NCBI RefSeq assembly: GCF_001642475.1 | Contig: NW_019173946.1 | Location: 62,001 to 126,000 of the forward strand | Direction of reading: 5' to 3' | Source: Fonsecaea monophora | Lineage: Eukaryota; Ascomycota; Eurotiomycetes; Chaetothyriales; Herpotrichiellaceae | DNA length: 64,000 bases | Shown here: positions 36,012 to 47,612 of the stretch, piece after piece | Position numbering within the stretch: position 1 is the stretch's first letter | Layout: the number at the start of each line of letters is the position of its first letter | Position numbers and translations under genes: made by a program | The notes under the pieces: generated by a model | Database searches by the model: none | What the model was told of the DNA's origin: nothing | Seen by the model: only the letters and a program-made list of their open reading frames with translations

Positions 36012-39000
36012 TCATCTTGTGTCAAACACTTTCAACGGCTTCGCGGCAGCCCAGAAGAGCGACAAGAGGACCAGAAAAACGGACACGGGGATCGAGGCAT
36101 CCTGCAGATCCCACTGACCAGTCCGGGCGTGCTCGAACACCAGCCACCAGGCCCAGAAGCCGAACGGGGCGGCAAGCATGAGGACGTGATACATGATCAG
36201 GATGATGATGTACGGCTCCTCAACCGCCTTGATGCCCCAGGCATAGTCGATGCCGGGTGTTTTGAGGAGCCATTCGCTATGTTTTTGTGGGATCGTGGGG
36301 AGGTAAATATTTGAGCCGGCACCAAGAGGGGGGAGGCAGTCGTGGAGCCACGACAAAAGACAGAATTGGAGGTTGACGCCGAGTGTAGCGCCCCTGCAGG
36401 GTCGAAGGAGAGCAAGCTCCCACACGTGCTTGTCAAGAGCGGGGGCCCGTGGATCTGGAGGCCGTGGGTCGTAGCTGTAGTCAATCGGACAAGAGGGCAG
36501 ATCAGGCCCGGCGGACACGACACGATCTGGCAGAACCTTTTGGAACTGTGACATGTTCGTATTGACAGTTAGACATAGCCTGATCTAGACATTGGATATA
36601 ATCCTGAGAAGTGAAACCTACCTTCACAAATTCGCAGTGGTGCAGCTGCCAAATCGAGAACCAGAGCCGCATTCGACCCCTGAGAGCTCGATAAGAAGTG
36701 AGAAGTGTGTCCAAAAACTTCACGTCATCGTTATCCTTGGTGGTGTTAATATGCACTATGTCGAGAGTTCGCCGTTTGCCGTGGACTCCAAAGACAATAA
36801 ACCGATCACGCGAGGGAATGTTGACGGAGTTCATGACGCTGGTCATACTTGTGGCGCTGCTCGTGGTATGCCCGCTGCTGATGGATGGTCTTGAGGGTGA
36901 CTGAGAGGCCGAGGACGAGGACGACTGGCCAGGAGATGTCGGTATGCTAGTACTCGAGCCCCCGTCTGACGGTCTGACACTGCTGGAAGTGTCAGATGAG
37001 GATGGTGAAGTCTTGAGCGGGGGACTGTGGATCGCTGGGATCATTCTCTTTGCGTGTTGCCCAATGCCCTGTGCCGAGAAAGCCCTGGCGCATATAGACG
37101 AACCAAATATATCCTGACGCTTCAGAGTGAGAAGATTGTTGAAATTGGCGATGTAAGCTTCAGGTATGTCGTGCCAAAGGCTCCTATTGCAGTACTGCAG
37201 GCTGTCAGTTCAATGGCCCACCCGTCGGTTCTATTCTCAAATGGTCTGCAATATACGGCGCAAACAATGGTGGAGAATGTTTCTGACCATCCATGACATT
37301 GAGAACAGTCTTGAAGATCACCAAATCCCCCACACACCGGATATAGCAGATCCGACACAGCAAGTAGTGACTTACACATTTCCAAGAAAGCCTCGTAAAG
37401 CCAGGAAGAGGAGGGCGGACACTCGGTTCCAATGGCCACCAATTCCATTCAGTCATGGTGGCTTCTTCCACTCTAATCTTGAGAGCGTTCAACACTGTTG
37501 TATTGCAACTTGCGGCCACCTTGATGGAGTCGGTTGGAATAGCCAAAAGTGAGTGAGCAATTGAGCGATACTGCTGGGGAAGGAGTAGCATGTTGAGATC
37601 TATGAGGAGCTTTCGAAAACCAGCGCTGCTCTCGAGAAACTTCTTCATTTTGTCAATATGTGGAAAGTGATGGTACTCGTTGACGTTGGCGTCCTCAAAC
37701 CTGTCGTCGTGTTCATCGTCGTCATCGTCATCCTCTGAAAGGCTCGCAACCTGATCATCTTCATTATGCTCAACGTCGTCCTTCAGTGCAAATGCCTTTT
37801 GTGTCTCCAACCATTGTTGCACCATTCCTGTATGATCTTGGATGTCCCCTAAGTGCTTCTCAGCCTCGAGTCGAATCTCCTCCTCAGGATCCAACCTATC
37901 GGCGATAGATTTGGCGATACGTTCGCGTAGAAAACGGCTCCGGAGAAGGAAGGTAGTCGATTTTTCGATGTTTATGTTAGCTAAACCGAGCTGAGCTTTA
38001 TAGTATGGTTTGAGCAGCCTTCGGAAATTGTTGACAAATCGATGTCGACCCATTTGTGGAAGCAGTTCAGAACACAAGGGGAAAATCTCGTTGTGGTGGG
38101 CAAAAAATGCCAGGATCTGGTCCTCTGCAGCTAGTACTTGACGGGATTTGTGACTTTCTGCTCGAGAATGAATATCATCTTCGTCAGAGATTACCGATAT
38201 AATGTCGTCAAAGTTAGTAGCCGTGATTTTGGAGAGTTCTCGAGATGCCTCAAATCGTTTGGCATCCATAGGATCGTTCGCAGGGGCTAAAGCATCTGCC
38301 ACTGACAATGTATATTGTGTCTGTGGTGGCGCCTCGGCTGGTTGTTCGACACGCCCACTGGCATAGCCAGAATCCGAAAAAGTAGCAGTGCTCTTCATAT
38401 TCTCATTCATTCTAACGGTATAAGGATTGCTCGTCGTTCCCCTCTCCATAGCCGACTGCCTATTATTCAGTATCTGAAGTGAATATAATTCCAAGTCGCT
38501 CAGAAGACCTCTATCTTCACCTGCAGAGTCGGCAGGGAAAGTGAATGACAATCCGCCCGGAAGAGTGGTTTGACGACCTTCTGAAGTCGAAGACAGATCG
38601 GGAGATCCTACAGATGAAGGATCTCTAGAGTTATTTGTGGTCGCATATGGACGATCGTTAAGTTGTTGTTGCAGATTGCGCAGGGCTTCTGCGGTCAGGT
38701 CGGTTGATGATCGTTCACAGTGTCCTGGCGATAGATTATATGGGTATTCAGCTTCATCGATATCGGATTCGTTTATGCTTCTTGAGTATGAGGAGGTAGG
38801 AGTCGCACAAATGATTCGCGGTATGGGAAAGTGGCTCGACGATCGGTCATGGTTTCCAAAATAGAAGACTGGCGATCCGCCATATGGGTCGTCATCTTGT
38901 TCAAAAGGATCGGGTTCGAATATACTACTCTCAAAAGCCACGGGCTCCCGCAGCTGGTCTGTTTTGGGCCTTCTGGTGCTCTCCTGGTTTGTGAATAGAA

Positions 39001-39808
39001 TATCAGAGGGTCGATGTATAGAAGGGGGTTTGGCCCCAGAACGATCAAGCGCTGCACGATTTCTCCATTCGGCATATTCTCTGTGCGTTCTCCTGAGATG
39101 ATCGGCTCCAGAAAGACACGCGATATCTCGATCGATCCCTCGAGTATATAGTCGCTCTCTCTGATCTGGTCGATCAAAGCCGGCGGAAGATGTCTCAGGT
39201 TGCTTCATGTCATCTTTGTATGATGTGTTTCTCGTGTCTGCTCGAGGGTCATGAGGTTGTATTTCGACCACGTTATCATCGAACAGAGGGCCGTGGTGTC
39301 TGCCGGGCTGTGCCCACGAGATTGGATTTTCCGACGGGTCAGCCTTGCCTGTCTTCTCGACGTATGGTGTTCCATGTCCATACAACGTAGCTCGCGTTGA
39401 CACGAGTTTCATTCCTTCACCTATAGCCTTGAAGAGCAAGTTGACCGAGTACATCCCAGTGGGAACCTTGACTTGGACGTTGTTTCCTTTCTTGTGATCG
39501 ATTGTAGGGAAGAGTCTTCTCCCCTGAGTATAGAGGAGGTTTGCAACGCTTATTGCGTAGCCGGTTCCGATGTCACACAGGACGTCATTGCGTTCAAACG
39601 TTCCATAGGGGTCTTTACACCTCTCACACTGCGATGCGTGCTCCTCAAAGAGCAGCATGGCGGAAAGTTCACTGTCACGGGGAGCTCGAAATGCTGACTC
39701 TGAGGCGTTGGCTTCGGTACGAGCAGCCCGGAGCAGCACGACCGCAGCATCTTCATCAGTGTTCAGATAAAGGGCGGCGCGAGACCGACGCGAAGATGTT
39801 TCTGGCAT
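36012..39808 (-). CDS. Large fungal-specific protein with two C-terminal TM segments, function unknown
   Basis: Three exons (37376-39808, 36622-37194, 36012-36545; introns of 181 and 76 bp) are all joined in phase 0 and give 1179 aa. The N-terminal about 130 residues are conserved-looking (LYLNTDEDAAVVLLRAAR, SQCERCKDPYG). Residues 130-530 are disordered. A helical block spans about 540-770 with an acidic stretch. EWNWWPLEP and LSWKC end the first exon, and the next exon supplies YCNRSLWHD, so the W-x-C-x-C motif typical of this fungal family is rebuilt across the first intron. The C-terminal third (DYAWGIKAVEEPY, then two TMs at about 1120-1143 and 1154-1172) belongs to the same family in other ascomycetes. 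Function is unknown. Confidence 0.8.
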
Positions 39809-41013
39809 TGGGAATGGGTGTGGATGGTGCTAGTGATCGATCTTTCCTCTCTCTGACAATCAGTGAATCCAGACATTCAGACACTTTGACAAGTAGACAG
39901 ACTCAAGAGAGTCTCTTGCATTGAGACAAAAAGGAACCCCTGGCTATAGGGAAATTGCGGGGGAAATAGGCGCTGGAGCTGGGGAGAGTGGAAGGAAAGT
40001 AACACAGTTGGCAAGCCTTACCATCTGAGCAGTTTCAGCCTGACTCGTCAACTCCGGTGCTTCGAACAACTTGCTGTATACTCATACAGATGAAGGACAA
40101 ACCTCTGTCAATGTGAATTCATCTTTCGGCGCGTAGCTCCCGACTTTGAGGGCTCACACCGTGTAAATAAAGGTCAAAGCTGGTCCAGAGAGGGTGTGAG
40201 GCTGAAGTTCGAAATGCGCCTGATCAAGTACAGACCAGGGCGGTCTGCAGGTATTAGCGTGCCCAGTCCTGCACTTCGCCACTTTTTGCCATTGGATGGC
40301 GTTGTGATATCGTCACCATGTCCAGTAGAACTGAACCGGTCCATATCACCTGCCTTTTTCCTTAGGGCGATGCAGGCAAAGGCCGAGGATGTGCCGCAGC
40401 CAGAGTTGTTCATGTTGCAGCAGCCAATCTGAATAATTGGTCAAAAGAGAATATCTGTCGATCTAGGCAGTACAGGAGATCAAGAAGTGCTCGTCATAAG
40501 GCCGAGGGTAACAGTTTGGCGGTCGATAGACTATGTAAGAGGAAGAGGTTCGTCTAGAGTAGCACATTGGTCTCAAGCTAATTCCGAGCTAAGCCTAATG
40601 TGGCGACTATTCAACCACACTGGTTCAACTGCACCCACTGCGAGTTAGCCTGCCAGCAACAATGGCGACGACATGAGATTACATAGTGGGAGACTCATGT
40701 ACTTCCTTAATCCAAGCCGTTTGGCATTCGTTGTATGTGGAAAGAGATTGATAGGGGAAGAGTCACAAGTTGTATCCAGATAAAAAAGTCTATAGTCCGT
40801 ACATTGTAGAGTAGTAAAACACGTTCTGTATAGAAGTAGTGCCATTCCGTCCGTGGTGAAGGTATCTTTTGGGTATCTAAGAAGTCAGATATGCATCTCG
40901 AGCCTCGCGTCTGACAGCGCGTTTTGGTATCCCCCAATTCGTGACTCCGTGTTCACGCGTTGAGCTTTCGTAAAAAGAGAAAAAAACAAGATTGTTCTTG
41001 CTAGTCAGAAATC
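39809..41013. other. Intergenic region
   Basis: About 1.2 kb between tandem minus-strand genes. ORFs at 40.2-40.4 kb are short and unsupported. I see no RNA gene or repeat. Confidence 0.4.
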
Positions 41014-42660
41014 TCAATCTCGACTGCGGTTCGGTGTCCACCTCCTCACATTGATATCTCGAATCTTGTACCTTGAGAACAACATGCCTATATCGACATC
41101 CTTCCGTTTCTCTGCATCTCTCAACGGGGGTGGAACGTCCACATAGCAGAGTACCAGCTGCTTGTGGACCTGTGCCTGAACTCGATTGATCCCGTGCAAC
41201 CACCACCAATTCCTTTTGTTTGTTTTCCTTTCGTTTGCTTTCTGCTGGTCGGGCGTTCTAGAGCTCGTCCAGTACGGATTAGTGTACGAAGGGATGATGA
41301 CAATTGCAAACTCGGCGTGTGAAAATGCGGGCCCACGGTTATACAAGAGATAGTCGGTCGAAAATTTGACACCACTCCGAACAACCCAGCCGAGGGAGCG
41401 GTAGTGATGGTATACTGCGTAGGAGATCATAAAGGGGTCATCCGGTTCCGCTGGAACGGAGAGTGATCGGGGAGGGTGATATGAGTGTCGTCGGAAGAGG
41501 GACAGTAGAGAAGAAGGGGGAAGGATAGTATTGCTGTCATCGCAGTAGATATCGAGGACTCCAAGGGCGTATGAGAGGAAAAATGCCTCTTCAAGTGAAA
41601 TGTTCAGATGTTCTTGGGTTTGCTGTTGAACGGGCTTTTTATCTTCCGGTTTTGCGTCTTCGAGCGGAGACGTACCGGGATTTTTGATTGGTGAAATCAC
41701 AGGAGAGCTCAGGTCAAATTCTCGGGCTTCGATGGTGGGAGAGAATCGAACTGTCTTCGTCCTTTGTAATCTTTTCACTGGCCGACCTTCGGCTTGACTA
41801 GTATCTGAACAAGTCGACGTGGGCGGCGGCGTCGGGATGCCATTGGCCTCGATTGCCTTCTTCCACTCCTCGAATCCGTTAATTGAGCTGTTTCCCTTCT
41901 CTTCTTCCACGTCAGGTGTCGCAGTCCCACTTGCTGATTCTAACACACTGCCAATGTCGGAGATGTTCTGAGCATTTGTTTTGAGGACATTTTCTGTCAA
42001 AGCGCTGTCAATGTGACCGTTTAAACTACCATTCCCCGGCAGCTGACTCAATTTTGATTTGTCGGATGCATGGCTTATATTGGCATTGACGTCGCCGTTC
42101 TGCTCTGACGATTGCGCGGGTTCCAAAGCAGGTCTCACGTCCAGCTGACCAGTGGTATTGCCGTATTGCTGTGACTCTTCTGATAACTTTTGATCAATGT
42201 CTTCTTGCTCCTTCCGTGCCCGTTCTTGTTTCTGCAACCTCCTCTGTTCCCTCCGAGAGGCCGTGTTCTCTTCCGCTGTCCGTCCTTTCTTCTGTATATT
42301 CTCTACCCAATTCGGCTCACTTCGGCTGAGACTGCCTCTTCCAAAAAAACCCATCTCCCAGAGCTTACGAATCGTGTCAGGGTCAGTGACATGGATGGAC
42401 GACGTTGCGGAAGAGAAGTAGCCATTGTATGTCGGACGGACGGGGGGCGAAAGGACCTGAACGAGGTACGAGAGGGCAATCGCAACTAATGACAACGGGT
42501 TGTGGGGGATCAAAACAGGGAGTGGATGGACTTCGATGGGTAGAAGATTGCGATGAATTTGATTGTAGTTCGGTCTCTTTGGGCGCCTGGGAGGCTTCGA
42601 GGAAGGTGGTTTCGTTGACGAAGCCTCGACACTTACCAGAGGTGTGGAAGCTGAGGCCAT
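41014..42660 (-). CDS. SEN2: tRNA-splicing endonuclease catalytic subunit Sen2
   Basis: A single exon; the first ATG of the open frame is at 42660 (MASASTPLVS), giving 548 aa. The endonuclease domain occupies about residues 360-548. The catalytic triad is visible: Tyr in FSTDYLLYNRGP, His in AFSHAEFAIVI and Lys in VQAQVHKQLVLCYV. The N-terminal part has the Sen2 segment RPTYNGYFSS and GFFGRGSLSRSEPNW, followed by a charged coiled-coil-like stretch and a long variable linker. With Sen34, Sen54 and Sen15 it cleaves pre-tRNA introns, and Sen2 cuts the 5' site. It is divergent from NOP10. Confidence 0.95.
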   Translation of the reverse strand: MASASTPLVSVEASSTKPPSSKPPRRPKRPNYNQIHRNLLPIEVHPLPVLIPHNPLSLVAIALSYLVQVLSPPVRPTYNGYFSSATSSIHVTDPDTIRKLWEMGFFGRGSLSRSEPNWVENIQKKGRTAEENTASRREQRRLQKQERARKEQEDIDQKLSEESQQYGNTTGQLDVRPALEPAQSSEQNGDVNANISHASDKSKLSQLPGNGSLNGHIDSALTENVLKTNAQNISDIGSVLESASGTATPDVEEEKGNSSINGFEEWKKAIEANGIPTPPPTSTCSDTSQAEGRPVKRLQRTKTVRFSPTIEAREFDLSSPVISPIKNPGTSPLEDAKPEDKKPVQQQTQEHLNISLEEAFFLSYALGVLDIYCDDSNTILPPSSLLSLFRRHSYHPPRSLSVPAEPDDPFMISYAVYHHYRSLGWVVRSGVKFSTDYLLYNRGPAFSHAEFAIVIIPSYTNPYWTSSRTPDQQKANERKTNKRNWWWLHGINRVQAQVHKQLVLCYVDVPPPLRDAEKRKDVDIGMLFSRYKIRDINVRRWTPNRSRD

Positions 42661-43295
42661 GATGGATTCCTTGTTCAATGTCAGCCTCGTGGAATTTTCA
42701 CATGTCTCACAGTACAGATTCAAAGCTGGAAGTCAAAATTCAATCCCTCAGATACCGTTGTAGTCTAATACACGAAGCCCACATCGGAGAGAAGCTGAAA
42801 TCAAAGTGCAACCTCCTCGGCAAGCGAGGTTGTCATCGTCGGGAAGATGGAGAATGTTACGTGGTGTGATCGAGGGATGGGACATACTCACTTTGTATCC
42901 GGTTTGCCGTGTGGTAAAAGGGAAAATGAGGAATCAAGGTGAGATGAAACTGTTCATCGCAGGTCGTCCTGGACGGAGAAGTGGAACAATCCCACCGCAC
43001 CAGACGAGCATTGCAAGGCACTCAAAATGGAAGTGTTCCTGTCAAATCGTAATACAGTCATGGTGGTTGGGCTGGAAAAGGCCTCACTCATCAAGCTTGG
43101 GTGGTCAACTTACTGCAGTTTTCGGTGAGTTCGCGGGGAAATCTTTGGCGACGGAAATTTTTGCCTGCGAGTGCTGGCCTTGGTCTGAAATTTCTCCAAC
43201 ACAAAAAAAAGGCACCCAACCACGGCTCTGCGATTTTACATCAGAATACAGCAGTCTTTGACCCCAGGCACAGACGACACAATACTGCACGCAAG
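42661..43295. other. Divergent promoter region between SEN2 and NOP10
   Basis: About 635 bp separating the start codons of two RNA-processing genes on opposite strands. No coding region supported; presumably contains both promoters and leaders. Confidence 0.5.
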
Positions 43296-43601
43296 ATGCA
43301 TCTAATGTACACCGAAGACCCGATCACGGGCAAGCGAATCTACACGTTGAAAAAGGTCCTTGATGGCACTGTCACAAAGTCCGCCCATCCTGCAAGGTTT
43401 TCCCCAGACGACAAATACTCGAGGTAATGCAAGCTGTTTGCTATGTGAAAAGCTGTTCTAATGCGACCTTTAGGCATCGAGTAACTCTGAAGAAGCGATA
43501 TGGACTCCTCTTGACACAGCAGAGTACGTTCCCTGTCAGTGCGATTTCGACTTCCTTGATCACTGCGGTTGACGTTGTTTGCAGATAACGAAAAGAAATG
43601 A
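43296..43601 (+). CDS. NOP10: H/ACA snoRNP subunit Nop10
   Basis: Three exons (43296-43423, 43474-43523, 43585-43601; introns of 50 and 61 bp) give 64 aa, exactly the usual size. The protein starts MHLMYTEDPITGKRIYTLKK and contains SAHPARFSPDDKYSR and HRVTLKKRYGLLLTQQ, characteristic of eukaryotic Nop10. It binds the Cbf5/dyskerin pseudouridine synthase in H/ACA particles, which modify rRNA and snRNA in the nucleolus. The last coding exon is only 17 nt (NNEKK after a split codon), so the gene is easily missed by ORF searches. It converges on NOB1 with about 143 bp between stop codons. Confidence 0.95.
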
Positions 43602-43744
43602 TGGGACAATATCCAGGCGTTTATGGAGTTCGGTGTCATTGAGCAAAGGCAGAAGTGGAAAAGGATGTTCAGAAATTATTTGGGGTTTTATCAATATGTC
43701 GCGGTGCAGTCAATACAACTCGCTCAGTGACGAGTTCGACTGCC

Positions 43745-45079
43745 TTACCGCTTTCTTGAGTTTACTGTTCGACCTGCTCCTATCCTCGGCCTTCCTGTGG
43801 AGTGGCCTCTGTCCCCTGACAGGATGCCTGGCAGTATATCTTCATCCATCAAGTCTTTCTCTCTCCTGGTTTCTCTCTTCATCTTCGACATGGCTCTTAC
43901 GTACTCCTTCTGGTCTTCTGCCAGAATCAGCTCATTCCCCCATCCACCTTTGCCTCCACCTCCGTGCCTGGGCCCTTGCCATTTCTGATTTGCGGTTCCG
44001 CTCGTTGGCTTGGGGACCGAAAAGACATTGCCTTTGTTGTTCCATTGCATGTTTTGCTTCAGATGCAACTTCACTTCCCCTTTATCATTGGTCGTACACG
44101 TTACCCTGGTTAGCGTTGGTTTGCCGCAACGCGGGCAGAATTGCTTAGACATGTCTTTGGTAGTGGAGAAACAGGCGTGGCACCGCAGGATGAATTGTTT
44201 GATTTGGGAGATTCGTTGGCAGGACTTGGTGGAGATGAGATTCAGGTTCATTTGAAGGAGGACATTTTGCAAGGCAAAGTCGCCCGTCATGGTAGCCACC
44301 TGGAGATGTTTGGGCGAGGATTTTGACGCAATGCCGCTAGCGGACTCGTCTTGGGCTTGTCGACGTTTGATGTTGGAAGGGGTGATCCATCCTTCGTCTG
44401 AATCTGAGCCTTCGGTCTCTATTGGTTGTGAAGGTACTGTCTTCGGCGAGTGCTCTGAAAGTTGTGTAGTTGCCTCGGTGGGTTCGTCGCTGACCTCGAG
44501 GGTTTCGCCTGCTTCGTCATTTCTTTGATCAGCTGCCTCCTCAAGGCCCAGACTATCCACCTTCTCCTCAATAGAATCAAGCCCTGTGTCTAGTCCATCT
44601 CGCACGTCCTCTGCGACATTTTCCGTATCCGTAGTCTGATCTTGACCGTCCTCTTGCTTTACCGCAGTTTGCGTAGGTGGTGCGCCATTTAGCCTCTTTT
44701 GCCCCGGGGTCGTCCTCAACCTCCAGTTGCCTCCATTTCTCTCACACTCAATCTCGTACGCCAATGCCAAAACCTCGTAATCGGTATGACTTAGCACGGC
44801 CCCGTCGCCGGTTTTGCGCGCAAAGTCTTTTACGATCTTGACACTCTCGGGACCCGGCGTCCGTACGGTCAGGAAGGGTTTGTAGAGTGTGTCGACTCGG
44901 TTCCTTGCTTCTTCGGCTTTGATCTCGGCGAGGACGGACGGCGTGGTCACCAGGACGTGGCCGTGGGCGAGGAGCGTAGAAATTCCAGGTGTGTTGAGCA
45001 GGAGGGGCGAAGCGTCTAGGATTATGGTGTGAACGGGTTTCTTCTCAGTTTCCTGGGGTACTGGAGAGGGAACAGTCAT
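43745..45079 (-). CDS. NOB1: 20S pre-rRNA D-site endonuclease Nob1
   Basis: A single exon of 444 aa from the ATG at 45079 (MTVPSPVPQ). An upstream in-frame ATG at 45127 would add 16 residues. The N-terminal PIN nuclease domain shows the acidic residues in TIILDASPLL, VLAEIKAEEAR and SHTDYEVLALA. A long acidic low-complexity insert follows, then the Nob1 zinc ribbon (CHACFSTTKDMSKQFCPRC, two C-x2-C knuckles) and the Gly-rich C-terminus with WNNKGNVFSVPKP. Nob1 makes the final cut at the 3' end of 18S rRNA in cytoplasmic pre-40S particles. Confidence 0.95.
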   Translation of the reverse strand: MTVPSPVPQETEKKPVHTIILDASPLLLNTPGISTLLAHGHVLVTTPSVLAEIKAEEARNRVDTLYKPFLTVRTPGPESVKIVKDFARKTGDGAVLSHTDYEVLALAYEIECERNGGNWRLRTTPGQKRLNGAPPTQTAVKQEDGQDQTTDTENVAEDVRDGLDTGLDSIEEKVDSLGLEEAADQRNDEAGETLEVSDEPTEATTQLSEHSPKTVPSQPIETEGSDSDEGWITPSNIKRRQAQDESASGIASKSSPKHLQVATMTGDFALQNVLLQMNLNLISTKSCQRISQIKQFILRCHACFSTTKDMSKQFCPRCGKPTLTRVTCTTNDKGEVKLHLKQNMQWNNKGNVFSVPKPTSGTANQKWQGPRHGGGGKGGWGNELILAEDQKEYVRAMSKMKRETRREKDLMDEDILPGILSGDRGHSTGRPRIGAGRTVNSRKR

Positions 45080-45690
45080 GTTGGAAGTGCTGGTAGAATT
45101 TCCGTGGTTTCTGGTACAAAAAGTCATTCACAGTGGCATGTTGAGGCGCTCGACTATCCTTGTGCGCTTAAAAATTCCGCACATGCAAGTACGTCAGTCA
45201 CGGTTGGTCCAGACCGCTACACGTGACCTACAGATAAATACTTCATCCCCGCTATATCGAGTATACAAAGTACCCGGGTAGGTAAAGGCTAGTAAATAAG
45301 TATACTCTACTCCTCACTTCTATGAGCCGATCAAGTTACTTTCACATATTGGGCTATATAGTACTAAGCCGCACCAATACCGAGACTGAAAGAGATCATC
45401 ACCAAATGTCAGAACCCAACCATGATAGTGCCACTCCAGACTTCATTTCCTACTAGTCTTCCGCTATATGTTTTGATTGACATGTCTCCTGCTCTAACAC
45501 TCCATGACTAACACCCTAGGTATGAATACTTCTTAAGGGACATGAAAACCAGGTCAAGGATCCCAAGCTTTTAAGACCATCGTATTGCAGAATGCCCAAA
45601 GGATGACGCCCAAACAGGTAACAACTTTCCAGCCCTTCAAGGACGACAATTCAAGAACAAAAAATGGTAGCAACATTGCACCTCAACCTT
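45080..45690. other. Intergenic region
   Basis: About 610 bp between tandem minus-strand genes. It contains the NOB1 promoter; a TACCCGGGTAGGTA element lies near 45270. No gene seen. Confidence 0.4.
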
Positions 45691-47612
45691 TTATCTTATC
45701 ATTCCGCTTCCCATTCTTGGCATACTCTGCCTCCTAACAAACTCAGCTTGACTTGTCCTCCTTGAATTCACTTCTCTCGATGCGTTTGTGTTCGTCCTTG
45801 AAAGCCTTCTGGACCCCGACGTCCCAGACGCTGACGGCAGGTACGAGAGACGGCGACCGTCATTATCGGCACGCGCATCTGCTAGGGACTGCGCGAAAGG
45901 TGACCTCTTCCGAAGGGTAGGGCCGTAATAGTAGATGACGTACACGGCAAGGACAAGGAGGGTGGCAATGCAGGCGAGAATGGTGCAAGCATAGTTGAGA
46001 TGGCGACGACCTCCAATATCTGTGGGGTTGACGTTAGTTTCTGCATCTTCCACTAAGGCCACAGTCAACTTACTTGTGAAGAATGGGGTTGCCGGAATAG
46101 TAAGGACTCCTGCAAGAAAATCTCTTGACCAGCCATTACCACCGGTGGCAGACGCGGAGTATGGACCGTAGGCGCAGATCATATAGTCGATAGTAGCCAT
46201 GTAAATGGCATAATTTGCCAGACCTACTAGAGCGGCGAAGATCATGGAGCCGATCCAGTGAATTGGAGGTCCTTGAATTGTCCAAGCAAATCCAAACAAG
46301 CCAATCGGTAGGCAAGGAGCTGTCCAGAGTAACCACCAGAGCCGGGATTCATACTGAGCTTTCTCGTTGCCAGGCTTTGACTTCCTCTCGTTGATGTTGC
46401 GCTTAATGGCTGGAATGAACGAGATCCACGCGATAATGTACCCGATGCCCAGGGGCAGAAACGCCAGGCCAACGGCAAAAATCGCAAAGTTCCATTGCGC
46501 GTACACCAGGGAGAAAGACTGGATGAACATGAAGATGAGCGCGTCGCTAAAACCACTGAGAAGTGACAAGGTGAGAACGATGGGCTCTGTAAGGAACATC
46601 TTGAACGGCCGGATCCAGGTAATGAGGATTTCTCTAACTGAGAAGCGATCTCTGAATGGTTCAAGTTCGTTCGGGCCCCAGATGTTTTCACCGGTGGCTT
46701 TGCGCCGTCTCTTTGCAACTCGATCCATGATGATGGTCGAACGCGTCTCTGGGACGAAGAAATGGCACGCCTGAACAAAGCCGCCAAAAATGAGCTGGAT
46801 CCAGATCGTCCACCTCCAGCTGCTGACATATTGTTCAACGAATCCACCAACGATGGGTCCAAGGACGGAACCAAAGACTGATGAGAAGACCACGTAAGCG
46901 ACAGCGTATTGCTGGTTATCAGAATCCCACATATCGGCTGATAAATAGTTAGCGAGTGAAACAACAGGTTGGGCGTGCAAAACTAACCGATCATTCCTAG
47001 AGTCACTGAACCTCCAGCAGAACTGAGCCCGCCGAGGGCTCTTCCCACCATGATGGACGCGAAATTAGGGGCCAGGGCGACAGGTAGTTGCCAGATATTG
47101 ACCAGAGTCAGTGACAGCTGAAGGATAGGCCAACGGCCAAGTTCCTCGCTCCACGGTGCCCACAACTCGCAACCAAACGCATACAGCACCAAGAATATCA
47201 TGGCACCACATCGTGCGGCTTGCTCACTGACATTGAATTCTTCCGAAATGCCTTTGAGACCGTTGGAGTACAGGCTAGTGTTGAAATTCATAGACAGCTG
47301 AACCAGGAAAATGACGGTCAGGATTGTCCATTTCTTCCATTCGGGAAAGGCGTAACCTAGTTCGCTGTAGCAGTCCTCTTCGGTTATTTCGATCTTGTCA
47401 AACGTTTCTGGCTCGGGTTCGTCTTCAGTGTCCTTTTCGGCCTTCTGTTCAGCTAATGTGCTGCCGACGTGCTCCGCTTGTTGGCGGCCATCATCATCTG
47501 GCTGCACGGTAGATGCTTTCTCCCATTCTCCAGTTTCCTCTTTGGCGTTGGGTGAGGTTGCAGACTCTTCAAAGGGGATATTGAACTGCGGATGGCGGTC
47601 GCGGGCCGCCAT
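45691..47612 (-). CDS. MFS transporter, DHA1-type drug/polyamine antiporter-like
   Basis: Three exons (46988-47612, 46074-46937, 45691-46019; introns of 50 and 54 bp) give 605 aa from the first ATG (MAARDRHPQ). A polar N-terminal tail of about 90 residues precedes twelve predicted TMs split 6+6. The loop 2-3 motif reads CELWAPWSEELGRWP, the DHA1 variant of motif A. The second half has FAVGLAFLPLGIGY and GGNGWSRDFLAG. The tail is Ser/Arg-rich and cytosolic. Family members export drugs, polyamines or small acids by proton antiport at the plasma membrane; the substrate here is unknown. The 54-bp intron has no in-frame stop. A TATA box lies at 47727-47732. Confidence 0.88.

Noticed and set aside
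46242..46964. 240-codon minus-strand frame
   Set aside because: Same strand, other frame of the MFS transporter; composition is a frame-shifted shadow of its TM segments.
33245..47612. A secondary-metabolite or transport cluster built around the transcription factor and the MFS transporter
   Set aside because: No backbone synthase or tailoring enzymes; the genes in between are SEN2, NOP10 and NOB1.
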